NCBI GenBank assembly: GCA_947652605.1
Contig: OX393577.1
Coordinates: 5,890,868-5,954,867 of the forward strand
Length of the DNA stretch: 64,000 nt
Origin: Elmis aenea
Lineage: Eukaryota > Arthropoda > Insecta > Coleoptera > Elmidae
Direction: 5' to 3'
Numbering within the stretch: position 1 is the first letter of the stretch; each line of letters begins with the position of its first letter. Below are positions 34,748-46,170 of this stretch, piece after piece. The position numbers and the translations under genes were made by a program. The notes below the pieces were generated by a model. That model searched no databases. It saw only the letters and a program-made list of their open reading frames with translations, and was not told the origin of the DNA.

Positions 34748-34846
34748 TATTCTTTTGTATTCTTTTGTTTTGTTGACGCGTTTGAACCAATGTTTTACAT
34801 TGTATGTTTCAGATTAAATATATTATTATTATTATTATTATTATGT

Positions 34847-35710
34847 GTTTTAAATTTAATCACAAAACAGCGAAAAACATACAGACGCTTAGTTTAAATT
34901 CGGCGCAATGTACCAGAGCAACTTGGATCGCATCATGTATTTAACAGAAGCAATATCTTTTTAAACGCAGATAAAATCCTATCACTTGGGCCGTAACTTG
35001 TTCAATAAAACTTTTATTACGGACCAGACATCCAGAGCAACACTAAAAGTGACGGAGTAATAAACTAATTTTGAATCCGAAAGGGTCAAATACGAAAATA
35101 TAGAACATGTGAAACATGTGCAATCGGACATAAACACCGAGGTGTCGGGTGACAAATTTTAGTGGCGCTTGTAAACCACCCATGCCGTTAGGGGTTGAAA
35201 CATGGTGCTGACCCGAAACAAGAAACATTCGACTAATTTGACTTAACTTATGGGTGGCGCCGGTCAGGTCACAAATTAAAAGCTTTCGAGATATTTGTAG
35301 AACTTATGTGTGAATCTGAATGCTGTATGAAAGCAATTAGCAGGTGTTTATATTGATCGTAGACAGCAGATGCCTTTATTTATGTTATTTTTTGATTTAC
35401 CTCGGGCCACTTTTAAAAAAAGCTGTTATTAGCGCGTTACCCGCGAATTTTTTATTTAGTTTTGACTAATGGAATCGATCGGTTAAGTGTTATCTCTCAA
35501 TTTACTCACCGTTGGTTAAAGATGTGTTTGCTTTGTTTATGTCACATTCCACGTAAATAATATTTACTAAATTCCTTAGAATTCCTATAACTTTATTACT
35601 TTTGCCTATACTTAATAAAGAAAACTAAATTATACGAAACGATTTATTCCTTTTTATTAATTTCTTAAGACATAACTGGTTCAAAAATCACGAAAAGTTT
35701 TAATGTACTA
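34847..35710. other. Intergenic DNA
   Basis: No gene seen. 35000-35270 is somewhat less AT-rich, but the single open frame there has no recognisable motif. Confidence 0.3.
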
Positions 35711-37125
35711 TGCAACATGGTTTTAAAATTAACTACGTATGTTTAGCTAACATAGTCGAAGCCGTTTTTGTCAATTTTAGTAAAAGACGCCCAAGCGTCG
35801 ATACCTTTCTTTGCAAAATATACCGCATAAATAAATGATAACATTAATACCGTAAGACAACACCCCATATAAGATACAATAACTAGATAATTATTAAAGT
35901 CGTGGTTCTAAAATTACTTGGGCATGTTTAGCTAACATAGTCGAAGCCATTTTTGACCATTTTAGCAAAAGACGCCCAAGCGTCCGTCGATACCTCTTTT
36001 GCAATATATACTGCATATATGAATGATAACATTAATACTGTAGGACAATACCCCTTATAAGATGCAATAACTAGAAAATCATTAAAGTCATGGTTCTAAA
36101 ATTTCCTGGGTATGTTTAGCTAACATAGTCGAAGCCGTTTTTGACCATCTTAGCAAAAGACGCCTAAGCGTCGATACCTCTTTTCAATATATACTGCATA
36201 AATGGATGATAACATTAATACCGTAAGACAATACCCCTTACCTATAAGATACAATAACTAGAAAATTATTAAAGTCATGGTTCTAAAATTACCTGGGCAT
36301 ATTTAGCTAACATAGTCCAAGCCGTTTTTGAGCATTTTTGTAAAAGACGCCCAAGCGTCGATACCTTTTTTGCAATATATACTGCATACATAGATGATAA
36401 CATTAATACCGTAAGACAATACCCCGTATAAGATACAATAACTAGAAAATTATTAGTCATGGTTATAAAATTACTTGGGCATGTTTAGCTAACATAGTCG
36501 AAGCCGTTTTTGACCATTTTAGCAAAAGACGCCCAAGCGTTGATACCTCTTTTGCAATATATACTGCATACATGGATGATAACATTAATACCGTAAGACA
36601 ATACCCCTTATAAGATACAATATCTAGAAAAGTATTATAGTCATGGTTTTAAAATTACTTGGGCATGTTTACCTAACATACTCGAAGCCGTTTTTGACCA
36701 TTTTAGTAAAAGACGCCCAAGCGTCGATACCTCTTTTGCAATATATACCGCATATATGGATGATAACATTAATACCGTAAGACAATACCCCTTATAAGAT
36801 ACAATATCTAGAAAAGTATTATAGTCATGGTTTTAAAATTACTTGGGCATGTTTACCTAACATACTCGAAGCCGTTTTTGACCATTTTAGTAAAAGACGC
36901 CCAAGCGTCGATACCTCTTTTGCAATATATACCGCATATATGGATGATAACATTAATACCGTAAGACAACACCCCGTATAAGATACAATAACTAGAAAAT
37001 TATTAAAGTCATGGTTCTAAAATTACCTGGGCATGTTTAGCTAACATAGTCGAAGCCGTTTTTTTCAATTTTAGCAAAAGACGCCCAAGCGTCGATACCT
37101 CTTTTGCAATATATACCGCATATAA
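35711..37125 (+). repeat. Satellite array 2, ~184-bp monomers (same family as array 1)
   Basis: Eight head-to-tail monomers. The CATGGTT anchor (CGTGGTT in one) falls at 35716, 35901, 36089, 36276, 36458, 36642, 36826 and 37010; spacings are 185, 188, 187, 182, 184, 184, 184. The orientation is the same as array 1. Each has the GACGCCCAAGCGTC inverted repeat, with single-base variants (GACGCCTAAGCGTC, GACGCCCAAGCGTT) and one CGTC expansion at about 35981. The monomers from 36600 to 36960 are almost identical, including private variants TATCTAGAAAAGTATTATAG and CATACTCGAAGCC. It is bounded by TATAATTAATAGG on the right. Confidence 0.96.
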
Positions 37126-37916
37126 TTAATAGGACAACTACTACTTTCGGTCTCAAACTAATCGTTTTTAAACAGTTATATTTTTATTACATAAATGAAT
37201 CTATCATTATCAGATAGTTTAAAAACTACAGTATCTCCTAATTTACTTCTTAGTTAAAAAATAAAGATCTAATTTTTTTAACGTCATCTTTATCTTTTTT
37301 ACAGGGTCATGTGTACGAAATAAACTTTTCAATATTTAAGTACCTCGAGCGTTTGCTGTCTTTTATCTACAACTAAATCATTTAAAGTGGCACATAGGAC
37401 GCAACAGTGACAAACGAAAAATATCATGTAAGGCAAGAAACAAACCAGATCTCAGGTATTCGTGAGTTATTGGCAGACAACTGAAGTGGTGGCTACCGTT
37501 CATAAACATTGATATGTCAAGTAGGTGACAGACGTGGGCTAAACGGAACATCTAAATGCGTTTGATGAAGGGTGTAATCTGTAAACTGTTACTAAATTAC
37601 TGTAAACAAACAGATGGTGCTAATTTATTACATATTTTATGTTGCTAGAGATAGTCAGTTGATCTTTATAATGGATCGAGATAAATCTTTGGAATTACGT
37701 GGGGGTTGCACTGATATTAAACATGTTCTACCTGCAGTGTTTTCAAATTTGTTCCTAAAGTATTGCCATCCTGTTTTTTGAGCTAATGTGTTTTCCTTAA
37801 CGATAAAGTAAAAATCATATTGTGATTATTTAATTTGTTTAACACTACAGTTTTTTTGCGAATTGATGCAAATTTGATGCTGTTATAGTATTCTGCAGGT
37901 AGTGGTTAATTTATAC
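37126..37916. other. Intergenic DNA
   Basis: No gene or element recognised. Confidence 0.3.
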
Positions 37917-38090
37917 CAGGGACCCGAACCGAACCGTAACCGGAACAAAAACCGGAAAGAACCGGTACTTTTTTCATGGACTGTGAACCAGGACAGAACC
38001 TTTTAAATAAAAAATTACAAAACCGCAAAATCGAACCAAACCGACTGGTGTGAACCGGTTCAAACCGCTTCAAATGGTTCACACAACGCT
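37917..38090 (+). mobile_element. hAT-like terminus rich in ACCGG repeats
   Basis: Begins CAGGGACCCGAACCG and carries many AACCGG/ACCGGA and GAACCGGTTC motifs over ~170 bp. CAGGG plus iterated short motifs matches the style of hAT non-autonomous ends. No matching right end was found, so the element is incomplete or its extent is unknown. Confidence 0.45.
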
Positions 38091-38259
38091 TCGTTCCAAT
38101 TATTTTTGTAAATGACTTTGCATTTTTTTTTTCCGTAATTTTGATTACATTTTACCAAAAATGGAAAAATGTCAGACAGTTCCGTGCGTAACTTTTCCAC
38201 TCGTGCGTAAATATGCTTCTTACAACTTTTGTTATGTAATAGAGTATACTAATAATGCG

Positions 38260-38472
38260 CAGAGGCGTCGAGAGACGTCGCCGGGCCCGGGGAAAAAAAT
38301 TACATGGGCCCCAAGTAAATAAATTATTTGAAAATTTAAAAAAAAAAGAACGAATTGTGAATGATGAATATTTAATACACCATAATTAAAAAAGTGTGGA
38401 TTTCTGGGCCCCTAATTTACTTCCGGGCCCGGGGCTCGGAGCCCCCCCTGCCCCTCCCGCTCAACGGCCCTG
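38260..38472. mobile_element. hAT MITE, 213 bp
   Basis: Starts CAGAGGCGTCGAGAG and ends CGCTCAACGGCCCTG, imperfect inverted repeats. Flanking 8-mers ATAATGCG (38252-38259) and TTAATGCG (38473-38480) differ by one base and are the probable target duplication. Ends are GC-rich (CGGGCCCGGGG on both sides) around an AT-rich core. Non-coding. Confidence 0.82.
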
Positions 38473-40543
38473 TTAATGCGTTTAATGTCATTTTTTAGAC
38501 TATAGGTGTACCATAAATAGCATTATTAATTTATTATTATAAATGCTCATTTCTATCGTAAACAAATTGTTAGAATCTTAAAATAGATAATTCATTATTA
38601 TCAAAACAAATACAATTTAATTTATAATAATAAACTTTTATTAATGAGTATTAGTAATCGGCAAGTGTTGTCGTCCAATTATTTTTATGGTCGTTTTTAT
38701 TTAGGCTACCTGTTACTATTACTACCTGTATGTAAACATATTTATATAGATAAAATTTTAATAAAAATAATTTAGCTACCTCTTCCCCAGTTTTTGTTTC
38801 CAATTTGGTTGTAAGGCTATATTTGTATTAAAAAAAGACAAATACACTTTAAATTTAATGCTGTAATAACGCTAAATAAAAAATTTATGAATTTTGAATT
38901 ATGTGGTCAACTGGTCATCCATAATATCAACACATACACACGTAAAAATTAAAAAGAAATACATAAACTTAGGTGTCTTTTCCTTGATTATTTTTGATTT
39001 TGAATGTATTAATTCGAGTACATGTATATTACTGCACTTATTTGCAAATAGGTACGTTCCATTTATTAATATTTAAGGTTGTTCGCACTATTTTAGAGAA
39101 TACACGAAATAAGCAAATCTGAGACACCCTGTATAGACATTTTTATAAATTTCAATAACTCTTAAAATACAAAACTTAGTTTCAAATAACTTTTCTTGGT
39201 CTAACGATAAGTGTTCCGTAAGAGTTAAAAAAAAACGAAGAAGATAGATAATATTATCTAATACATACTTGTTTTATTTATTATAGTTACCAAGCAGGCT
39301 ATCATTTATCTTAGAATATATAAGTAGTCACAAGTATTTTCTAGTCTTAAATCTGGTATACATTTGTTGTTGGAGAGCTTTTTTCTTAAGAATGTTTACA
39401 TGAAACTGCAGGGGATGGTACGCTGCTTGCGTAGGAAGGTGTTGAAGCAATCTGCTGCCGATCTAAATACTGAAATATAACAGACATTTTCATCTGCATC
39501 GCTTTCATGGCAAGGATAGACGTAGGAAGTATGTAGGTCGTCGTACCTTTGATTATCAAATTTTATATCTAACTTGTATTTCAAGATCCACGAATCGTTT
39601 AGTACGAAAATAGTTTTTTTGTAACGTGACACAATTTATAAAATTATTGTCTCTTTACAATTGTTTTAAAGTGATCTTTGAAAAAGTCGATTTAATATTT
39701 GTTAATAACTTTGATTTTTATTGAATACAATCAATTTATTATTAAAAAATTAAAAAAAATGTGGTTCAGAATTTTAGGAGGTGATTGATTTAGTGATAGT
39801 CATAATTTCTCAAAACAAATCTGACATTTTTTATTGTAAAATATATAACATTTGAAACTAATATTAAACAACTCAACAAAAAAAAACCATGTAATCCCAT
39901 CGATTTTGGACCACTCTGTACATAATGTATTTTTATACCTCTTTACTTATACTTTTTGGTCGAAAGCAAAATCCAGTTAGTTCTATAACTATAAGTTACT
40001 GTGAAAGCTCGAAAATTAGTAAATTTTAGGTTTAACCGGTAAATCGTAGTAGCATTTACCATAGCCATGTGGTAGGAGTCCGAAAAAAGCTTCCATTTCG
40101 GAATTTTACGTTTGTTTAGATTTAAAAAACAGTTTAACCAAGCTTTAACCTGACCCTCGTTTATTTGGTCAGCAATAGAGGGCCAAGTTGAAGGTTGGGA
40201 AAAAATTATTTAAAAATAAATAATGAAAAAGAAGCTAAGCCTTTAAACGCTCCAATTTCGGGTTTTCGCTATTGTTTTCATTAAATTAAAAGCTTTAACT
40301 TACCTTTAAGCTGGCATTCGTTTATTTAGTCAGTAATAGAGGGTCAGGTTAAAGGTTGGTTAAGGCTTTTTTTAAAATAAATAATGAAAATGAAGCCAAT
40401 TTCGGACTACCACCTCACTATGGTAAGTGCTAGGATTTACCGATAAAACCCAATATTTGCCAATTTTCGGAATTGCAACATACACATTACATCATACATG
40501 TATTGAGTTTCCATATGTTTACATTTTCTACTCCATCATTTAA
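38473..40543. other. Intergenic DNA with two TA-flanked element ends
   Basis: No convincing gene. GAGACACCCTG|TA ends at 39131. CCATCGATTTTGGACCACTCTG|TA ends at 39918 and matches the right terminus of family D (53354); its arm appears to be lost. A minus-strand open frame of 78 codons at 39632-39396 (YDDLHTSYVYPCHESDADE) has protein-like composition but no family could be named and no exon borders were seen. Confidence 0.35.
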
Positions 40544-41260
40544 CTTATAAGGGAGTGTCACGATATGTTGTCGCTAGAATCTGATCAAGGTTGTGGTTAT
40601 CGCATCAAGAACATCAAAACTAAATGTTTTGCAGAGTTATACGTGTCACTGGCCATTTCCTTCGGAAAAATTGGGGAAACACTGAAGAGTTGAATAGTTA
40701 AAGTAATTTTTGCGATCGCGTTGGCCATGAAACCGTCAGAGATAAAATTGAAATTCTTCTATTTACCAATGCGCGCATCCTTTGTTGTTAAATGGTGCAA
40801 AATTTTTGAAAAAATCTGAAACGGTTCCGGAGAAAAACGCGAAGAGCGAGGCCCTTTTAAAAACGGTTTCCCCTATGTTTAAACGCCTATGCAAGTCGCA
40901 TAGATTTAGTTATACTTACAACTTCTCAAATCATAGCACTTTTGCAGGGGTTTCGATTTTGACGTTTTTCTCTGGAAGCGTTTAAGATATTATCAAAAAC
41001 TTTGCACCATTTTACTTGTCAAGGATGCGCGAATTGGTAAATAGAAGAATTTCGATTTTATCTCTGACGGTTTTATGGCCAACGTGATCGCAAAAATTAC
41101 TTTTATTATTCAACTTTTCAGTTTTTCCTCTATTTTCCGAAGGAATTGGCCAGTGACACGTATAAGCGTATAACTCTGCAAAACATTTAGATTTGATGTT
41201 CTTGATGCAATAAACACAGCCTTGATCAGTTTCTAGGGACAACATATCTTCCCTGGTTAG
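40544..41260. mobile_element. Foldback family B, copy 2
   Basis: Full-length relative of 48873-49587. It starts CTTATAAGGGAGTGTCACGA and ends CTTCCCTGGTTAG, both worn versions of the CTAACAAGGGAGGGTCACGA terminus. Arms share GAATCTGATCAAGG, CACTGGCCATTTCCTTCGGA and CGTTGGCCATGAAACCGTCA on one side and their complements on the other. The centre is near 40890. Open frames within are mirror artefacts. Confidence 0.9.
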
Positions 41261-43174
41261 ATTCGTTTTGTTTTTGTTTTTTTTTATAAATATTTTGGGT
41301 TAAACTTTTACATCTTTTTTACCAGAATGTCTTATAAAATATGCTTGATAAAATACGCTTCTGGTAATCAATAATAATTTTTTTTTTCACACTTACAACT
41401 TATTAATTAACAGTGGTATAAAAATCCTTACTTAACATTTACTTCTAGCAATAATTCAACACATATTTGTGTAATTATTTAGTCATTACTCATTACTGTA
41501 TCAAATTGTATCAATATCTTAAACCGCTAAGGTACTTAATTACATAAGCTTGCTAAAAAAATGCGTTAGTATGTATATGCAAAACTTGTTATTGTAATTA
41601 GTAAAGTCATAAATCTTTAGTTTTAGTGTGTGGTATCTAGAAATGCAAACAAATTTGTTGGCTGCTTAATAATGGCTTTTGAAACGCTCCCAAACTTTAT
41701 ATTTAAAAATATGGCACTCGTCTGCGCATGGATAAAATTAAAATCCGAGTTTAATTTACGTACCGTTTTTATTACTTTCATGGCAGCAACAAAATATACG
41801 AAACCTCTATTTATTTTATTTAATATGAACACATTTAACTCACAATGTGTGCATTCATTTTGCAAAATGCGTACCCGCATAAAAAGTTTAACGATCTCTG
41901 TACCTTTATAAATGTTTATTTTTTCAAACTCGGGTCATATGACAGAGGCCGCGACATCTTGGGAGGTCTGCCACAGAATGAGACATTTTGTTTAAAGTTA
42001 GAGATTAAAGCAGGCTCTGAGCGCCGCGGTGCCGACGCGGTTTGTTAGTAAACGGCCTTTGCTAACATTAAACGCCGGTAATTGAGCTTCTTTGAAAAGC
42101 AATTATATAATTACAGCTAATAACAACATTTGGTAAAGGTCTAGGATACACACATTCCAAATTAGGGTGATTCCTTAATTAACTGGCGACGCAAACTAAA
42201 AAAAAACCGGAAAATTAATGAACATTTGTGATAATTATTATTTTAACGATTAGCAATTTAACGAGAAGTTATTGCTAATGCCTCTTCCACTGCTGATTCT
42301 TCAAGTGATACGTATACAAACTGATTGAAATTATTTCCAACATGAGGATCTGGCCTATTATTAGAACTTTCAATTTGGAAAAGTTGTTAAATTGTGGTTT
42401 TTAGATTAATCTTATATGTATTTATAGCACAATAGTGTAATCGAATCAATAAAAACCTGTTTTAAACCAGAAAAAAAACATTGTTTTTGATATTACTACA
42501 TTAAATAATTATAATAACTGGAAAACTTAAATATTTTTAACTTAAATATGACTTGGGGAATTGTTTAGGAGGAATATAATTTTAATTAGCTTTCGCAGAT
42601 CTAGGGAAAATAATAATTGCAAAGATCTTGATTACAATAATTTGATTAAACAAAATACACTAACTTTATGCAAAATAACACTTGCAATCATTTCAGTTAA
42701 TTAAATAAATATATTAATGAGATCTTTCGAAAGCTGGTTATTAATATTAACTAAACCTGATTCGAATCTTTATAAAAACAATTCAATAATTACCAAAGAT
42801 AATAAATTATCTAAGCAAATTCAACTTAGTTACTTATTACATAGTAATGTTTGTATACAATTTGCTTGACAATAATTATGATTTTGTATTAAACCAATTT
42901 TTGTTAATCTATTTTACAAGTTAATGGTACTGTTTATATTTTAATTATATTAATAGAAACTGTATTTTTTCTGAAAATAGTAGGTTTAAAATTCAATTTA
43001 TAGTCATAAAAATACGAATTCTAAATTAAATGTGTTTTTTTATGATGTTATACAGTTAAAATCGACCGATGCTAATCGTCTTGGTGTTCTTCGACAAAAT
43101 TTTGGAATAAATTTTACCTTAAATTTCGATTTAATTTGGCACTGTACTTTTTTGCCATTTGCACAAACTTGGCG
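41261..43174. other. Intergenic DNA; complex segment at 41620-42060
   Basis: Mostly AT-rich with nothing recognised. 41620-42060 stands out: less repetitive, open on both strands for ~85-90 codons, with a GC-rich patch GCTCTGAGCGCCGCGGTGCC near 42015. Because opposing frames are both open, no protein is proposed. Confidence 0.35.
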
Positions 43175-43358
43175 AGCGTAGAAAAAATGTTGTACGTAAC
43201 AAGACCGGAAGTGGTACTTTACTGGAAGAGTCGACAGTTTTGGGACGAGCCGTAAGCGAGTCCTGAAAGCATACGAGTCCAGTGAAGACACTTTACGGGT
43301 GTGTTACGTACAATATTTTTTCTGCGTCCTCCAATGACACCAAAATCACTATGGTCAC
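43175..43358 (+). repeat. Interspersed repeat E, copy 2, left part
   Basis: Matches 8265-8452 closely. It is interrupted at ATGGTCAC by the hAT element; the remaining ~40 bp resumes at 46139 (CATCCAAAATCAAACAATAA). GTTGTACGTAAC at 43192 and GTTACGTACAAT at 43302 form a short inverted pair. Confidence 0.85.
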
Positions 43359-43982
43359 CAGTGGCGTGCGGTGGGTTTTATTGTAAGGGATGCTGTCGAA
43401 TATATATTTTTTTTAAAATCATTAAAAATCTATTTAAATCTTCATCACCCACATATATATACAGTGAGCTCGCGTTATAAGCAACCCACGATATAAGCAA
43501 CTCGCGTTATAAGCAACACTCGATATAAGCAACTATCGTATCAAAGTACACGATATAAGCAACTGTCAGTGTGACAGTTAAAAATACAAATATCTAAAAT
43601 ACTATTGCAGATATAACAATGAAATTTTGTATCTGAGCGTTATGGTATTTTTCGGATTCGATGGAAATATTAAGGTTGCAATGCGACTTCCGGTTCAACC
43701 GGAAACGGACTCAAACTTTGAAATTTTAGATAGAACATCTGTATATTTTTACATTTTTGAATTTGTCTTAAAATTTACTTTAATAAATGTAAAAGGTTAT
43801 ATGGGTCTAAAGTCAACAGTTCTCAAAATATTTACATTTTTACGAAAATTTTGAGTGATATAGCACTTTCAGTTTTTTTTTAATATTCAGGTTATTTAAA
43901 AGGGCAGTAAAATATCGTGTGAAATCTAGATTAACAATAGATTTTTTAACGATCATTTTATTTTTAGGAGATTATTAATATA

Positions 43983-44805
43983 CAGCGTCATTCAAAAAGT
44001 CTGCAACGAGTGGAAAAGTTTTTTATTATTTTTTTCTCAGAAAATTGTATTCTTGATAAAAGTTGGTGCATGGTCTAAAACTAATTATAAGATGAAAAAA
44101 GTTCAATAAAAAATCATATGACACTAGATATTAGTGATTTTTGAAATATTTTAAGAGATACAAAAAAAAATTATGGACAGAGTTTTTAAAAATCCCAAAA
44201 TAAGGCTAGATTTAAATTTTGACGGTCAAATTTTAATTTTCATTTTTTAAGAAATTTTAACATTCAAAAAGTCTGCAACAAATGGAAAATTTTATTTTTA
44301 TCGAAAAAAGTTATTAAGAATCTTAAAACCGAACTAGGTTTAAATTCTGACGGTTAAATTCTAATTTTTATTTTTTAAGAAGTTTCAACATTTAAAGTCT
44401 GCAACAAATGGAAAATATCCTGACTTTTTATTCAACTTTTTTTCATCTTAAAATTAGTTGTAGACCATGTATGTACCAACTTTAACAAAAATAAAATTTT
44501 CTGACCAATTGATAATAAAAAATGGTTTTATTTGTTGCACTTTTTTAATGTTTGTTTCTTAAAAAATAAAAATTAGAATGTGACGATCTAAATTTAAATT
44601 TAGGCTTATTTTTAGATTCTAAATATTTTTTTTAAATAGTTTTTTTGTTTCTCTTAAAATAAGAGCACTTTATTCTTGCGAATATTTCAAAAAGTCGCTA
44701 AAATCTAGCGTCCTATGATTTTTTATTGAACTTTTTTCATCTTAAAATTTTCTGAGAAATCAATATTTTTTTTTCAATTTGTTGCAGACTTTTTGAATGA
44801 CGCTG
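43983..44805. mobile_element. TA-flanked MITE, inner level of the nest
   Basis: Perfect 25-bp inverted termini beginning CAGCGTCATTCAAAAAGTCT, flanked by TA (43981-43982 and 44806-44807). Inside, AAAGTCTGCAACAAATGGAAAA recurs in direct orientation near 44270 and 44395, so the terminal motif has been amplified internally. No coding sequence. It splits the pogo-like element. Confidence 0.93.
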
Positions 44806-44807
44806 TA

Positions 44808-45090
44808 GAATAATATAATAAACTCGTAGGTTAAATTACTAAAATTTTTTGGCTTTATATAATTTACCAAAGACCATAAGTTCAGTTTATGATTGTCGGT
44901 GGAATTAGCACACGGTATAATAGTACCTAACTCGTTGCTTAGATATTTTACTTCCGGGAATATTTTTTTTACGTGTATGAACAAGAGTTTTGTCCGGTAA
45001 ACACTTGTAAAATAAGGCCGTTTCATCCGCTCTGTATACTTGCCATGAAATCACATCATATTTTTTTATTTGAGAGATGTATAAGTACAT
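44808..45090 (-). pseudogene. pogo/Tigger transposase fragment
   Basis: Minus strand reads QVYRADETALFYKCLPDKTL and VHTRKKNIPGSKISKQRV, then in another frame IPCANSTDNHKLNLWSLVNY and IKPKNFSNLTYEF. This is the DDE-1 region of pogo/jerky/Tigger transposases, including the first catalytic Asp (ADET) and the CAN.. strand. A frameshift separates the two pieces near 44925. Downstream sequence is split off by the inner MITE, and the N-terminal DNA-binding part is deleted. Confidence 0.88.
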
Positions 45091-46170
45091 AGATCACGAC
45101 TAAAGGTACGTGGCACGCGCGTATTTCGTTTGACATAGGTACGTACAGATCACCATAGCAACGCGACAACGACCGCGTTGTTATGGTGTAAACTTTTATT
45201 TTTAGTTTTACTATTAAAAACCAGATTTATTTATGTTAAAAATCGAATCGTTTCTATTTCTATCATATAAGCAACTTTCACGTTATAAGCAACTTTTAGA
45301 TCGGAATTGGCCGCCGTTAGTTGCTTATAACGCGAGCTCACTGTACATATATATACATGCTTAAATCCCGTAAAATAGCATGACAACGTATTATTATTAA
45401 CTAGCACTACTAATAACTTGTAATAATCCAAAAAAGTTTTAATTTAAAAAAAAATCAACTTCTTACTAGTCTGTTATAATTCGTGATGTACATACCCGCG
45501 AGAGAAACTCTCGTATTTTTAACGAAGCTAAAGAAAATTGTAACTGATAATTTGAGAAATAAAAAAATAAAATTAATATACTCGAGCTCTGCAACTTATT
45601 AATATAAAAAGACTTTTCTTTTACAGACTGAAAATTTAAGAGCTATGACTGTTTTAACAAACTCTCCACTATGCAGTTGCATGTTGCATTCATGTTTAAT
45701 TAAATCGTATCCAACAATAAACGCTAAGCGCGAACACAGTACTACCGCATTACCGGTGATCGGTGAATGCGTTTTTAGCTGTAGATGCTGTTTTCAAACC
45801 AGCATCTACAGCTAGTATATAGCTCCATCAACTGATACTTAATACGCATGCGTTAACTTCTATATCTCTATGCTATGAGTCCAGCCCTAGATGCTGAGCG
45901 TAACACCGCATTCACGGCCTTAAATGAGGCAGTCAGACAAATGGGATATATTATAAGATCTTTTTCCCCTTAACTTTAAAATGTAACTTTTAATGGACAT
46001 AATAGTTGAACAATTACTCTTTACAAATTAATTTTAGAAAAACAAATTATACATTACATTAATGTATGAAATATTTCAAAATTTTAAGGGATGCGCCGCA
46101 TCCAACGCATTCATGGACTGCACGCCACTGATGGTCACCATCCAAAATCAAACAATAACTTAACAAATTA

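Larger units (their letters stand above)
30847..34846 (+). mobile_element. Non-LTR retrotransposon (CR1/jockey-superfamily), apparently intact coding region
   Basis: Two long overlapping ORFs, a ~75-bp 3' UTR and an (ATT)n tail (about 34824-34846). ORF1 has a PHD-like zinc finger; ORF2 has an endonuclease and reverse transcriptase, with no stop or frameshift in either. The 5' border is uncertain and no target duplication was identified. The PHD-bearing ORF1 and triplet-repeat tail favour a CR1/Crack/Daphne-like lineage over RTE; a phylogeny would be needed to name the clade. Intact reading frames indicate a young insertion relative to the other elements here. Confidence 0.92.
43462..45343. 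mobile_element. pogo/Tigger-like element, middle level of the nest
   Basis: Perfect 24-bp inverted termini beginning CAGTGAGCTCGCGTTATAAG and continuing CAAC, flanked by TA (43460-43461 and 45344-45345). TATAAGCAAC recurs five times in the first ~115 bp of the left end and three times in the last ~80 bp of the right end, in repeated GTTATAAGCAAC/GATATAAGCAAC form, likely transposase-binding sites. It holds a broken minus-strand pogo transposase and itself contains the MITE at 43983-44805. Confidence 0.93.
43359..46130. mobile_element. hAT element, outer level of a three-level nest
   Basis: Left terminus CAGTGGCGTGCGGTGG and right terminus GGACTGCACGCCACTG are inverted repeats. The perfect 8-bp duplication ATGGTCAC lies at 43351-43358 and 46131-46138. 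GGGATGC(TG/GC) motifs follow inside each terminus. Subtracting the nested element (43462-45343) leaves about 0.9 kb with no transposase, so this is a non-autonomous hAT. Its insertion site is inside repeat E, whose uninterrupted copy is at 8265-8485. Confidence 0.93.

Noticed and set aside
39396..39632. 78-codon minus-strand frame with protein-like composition
   Set aside because: No start context, splice border or family motif was found, so it is mentioned only under the intergenic entry.
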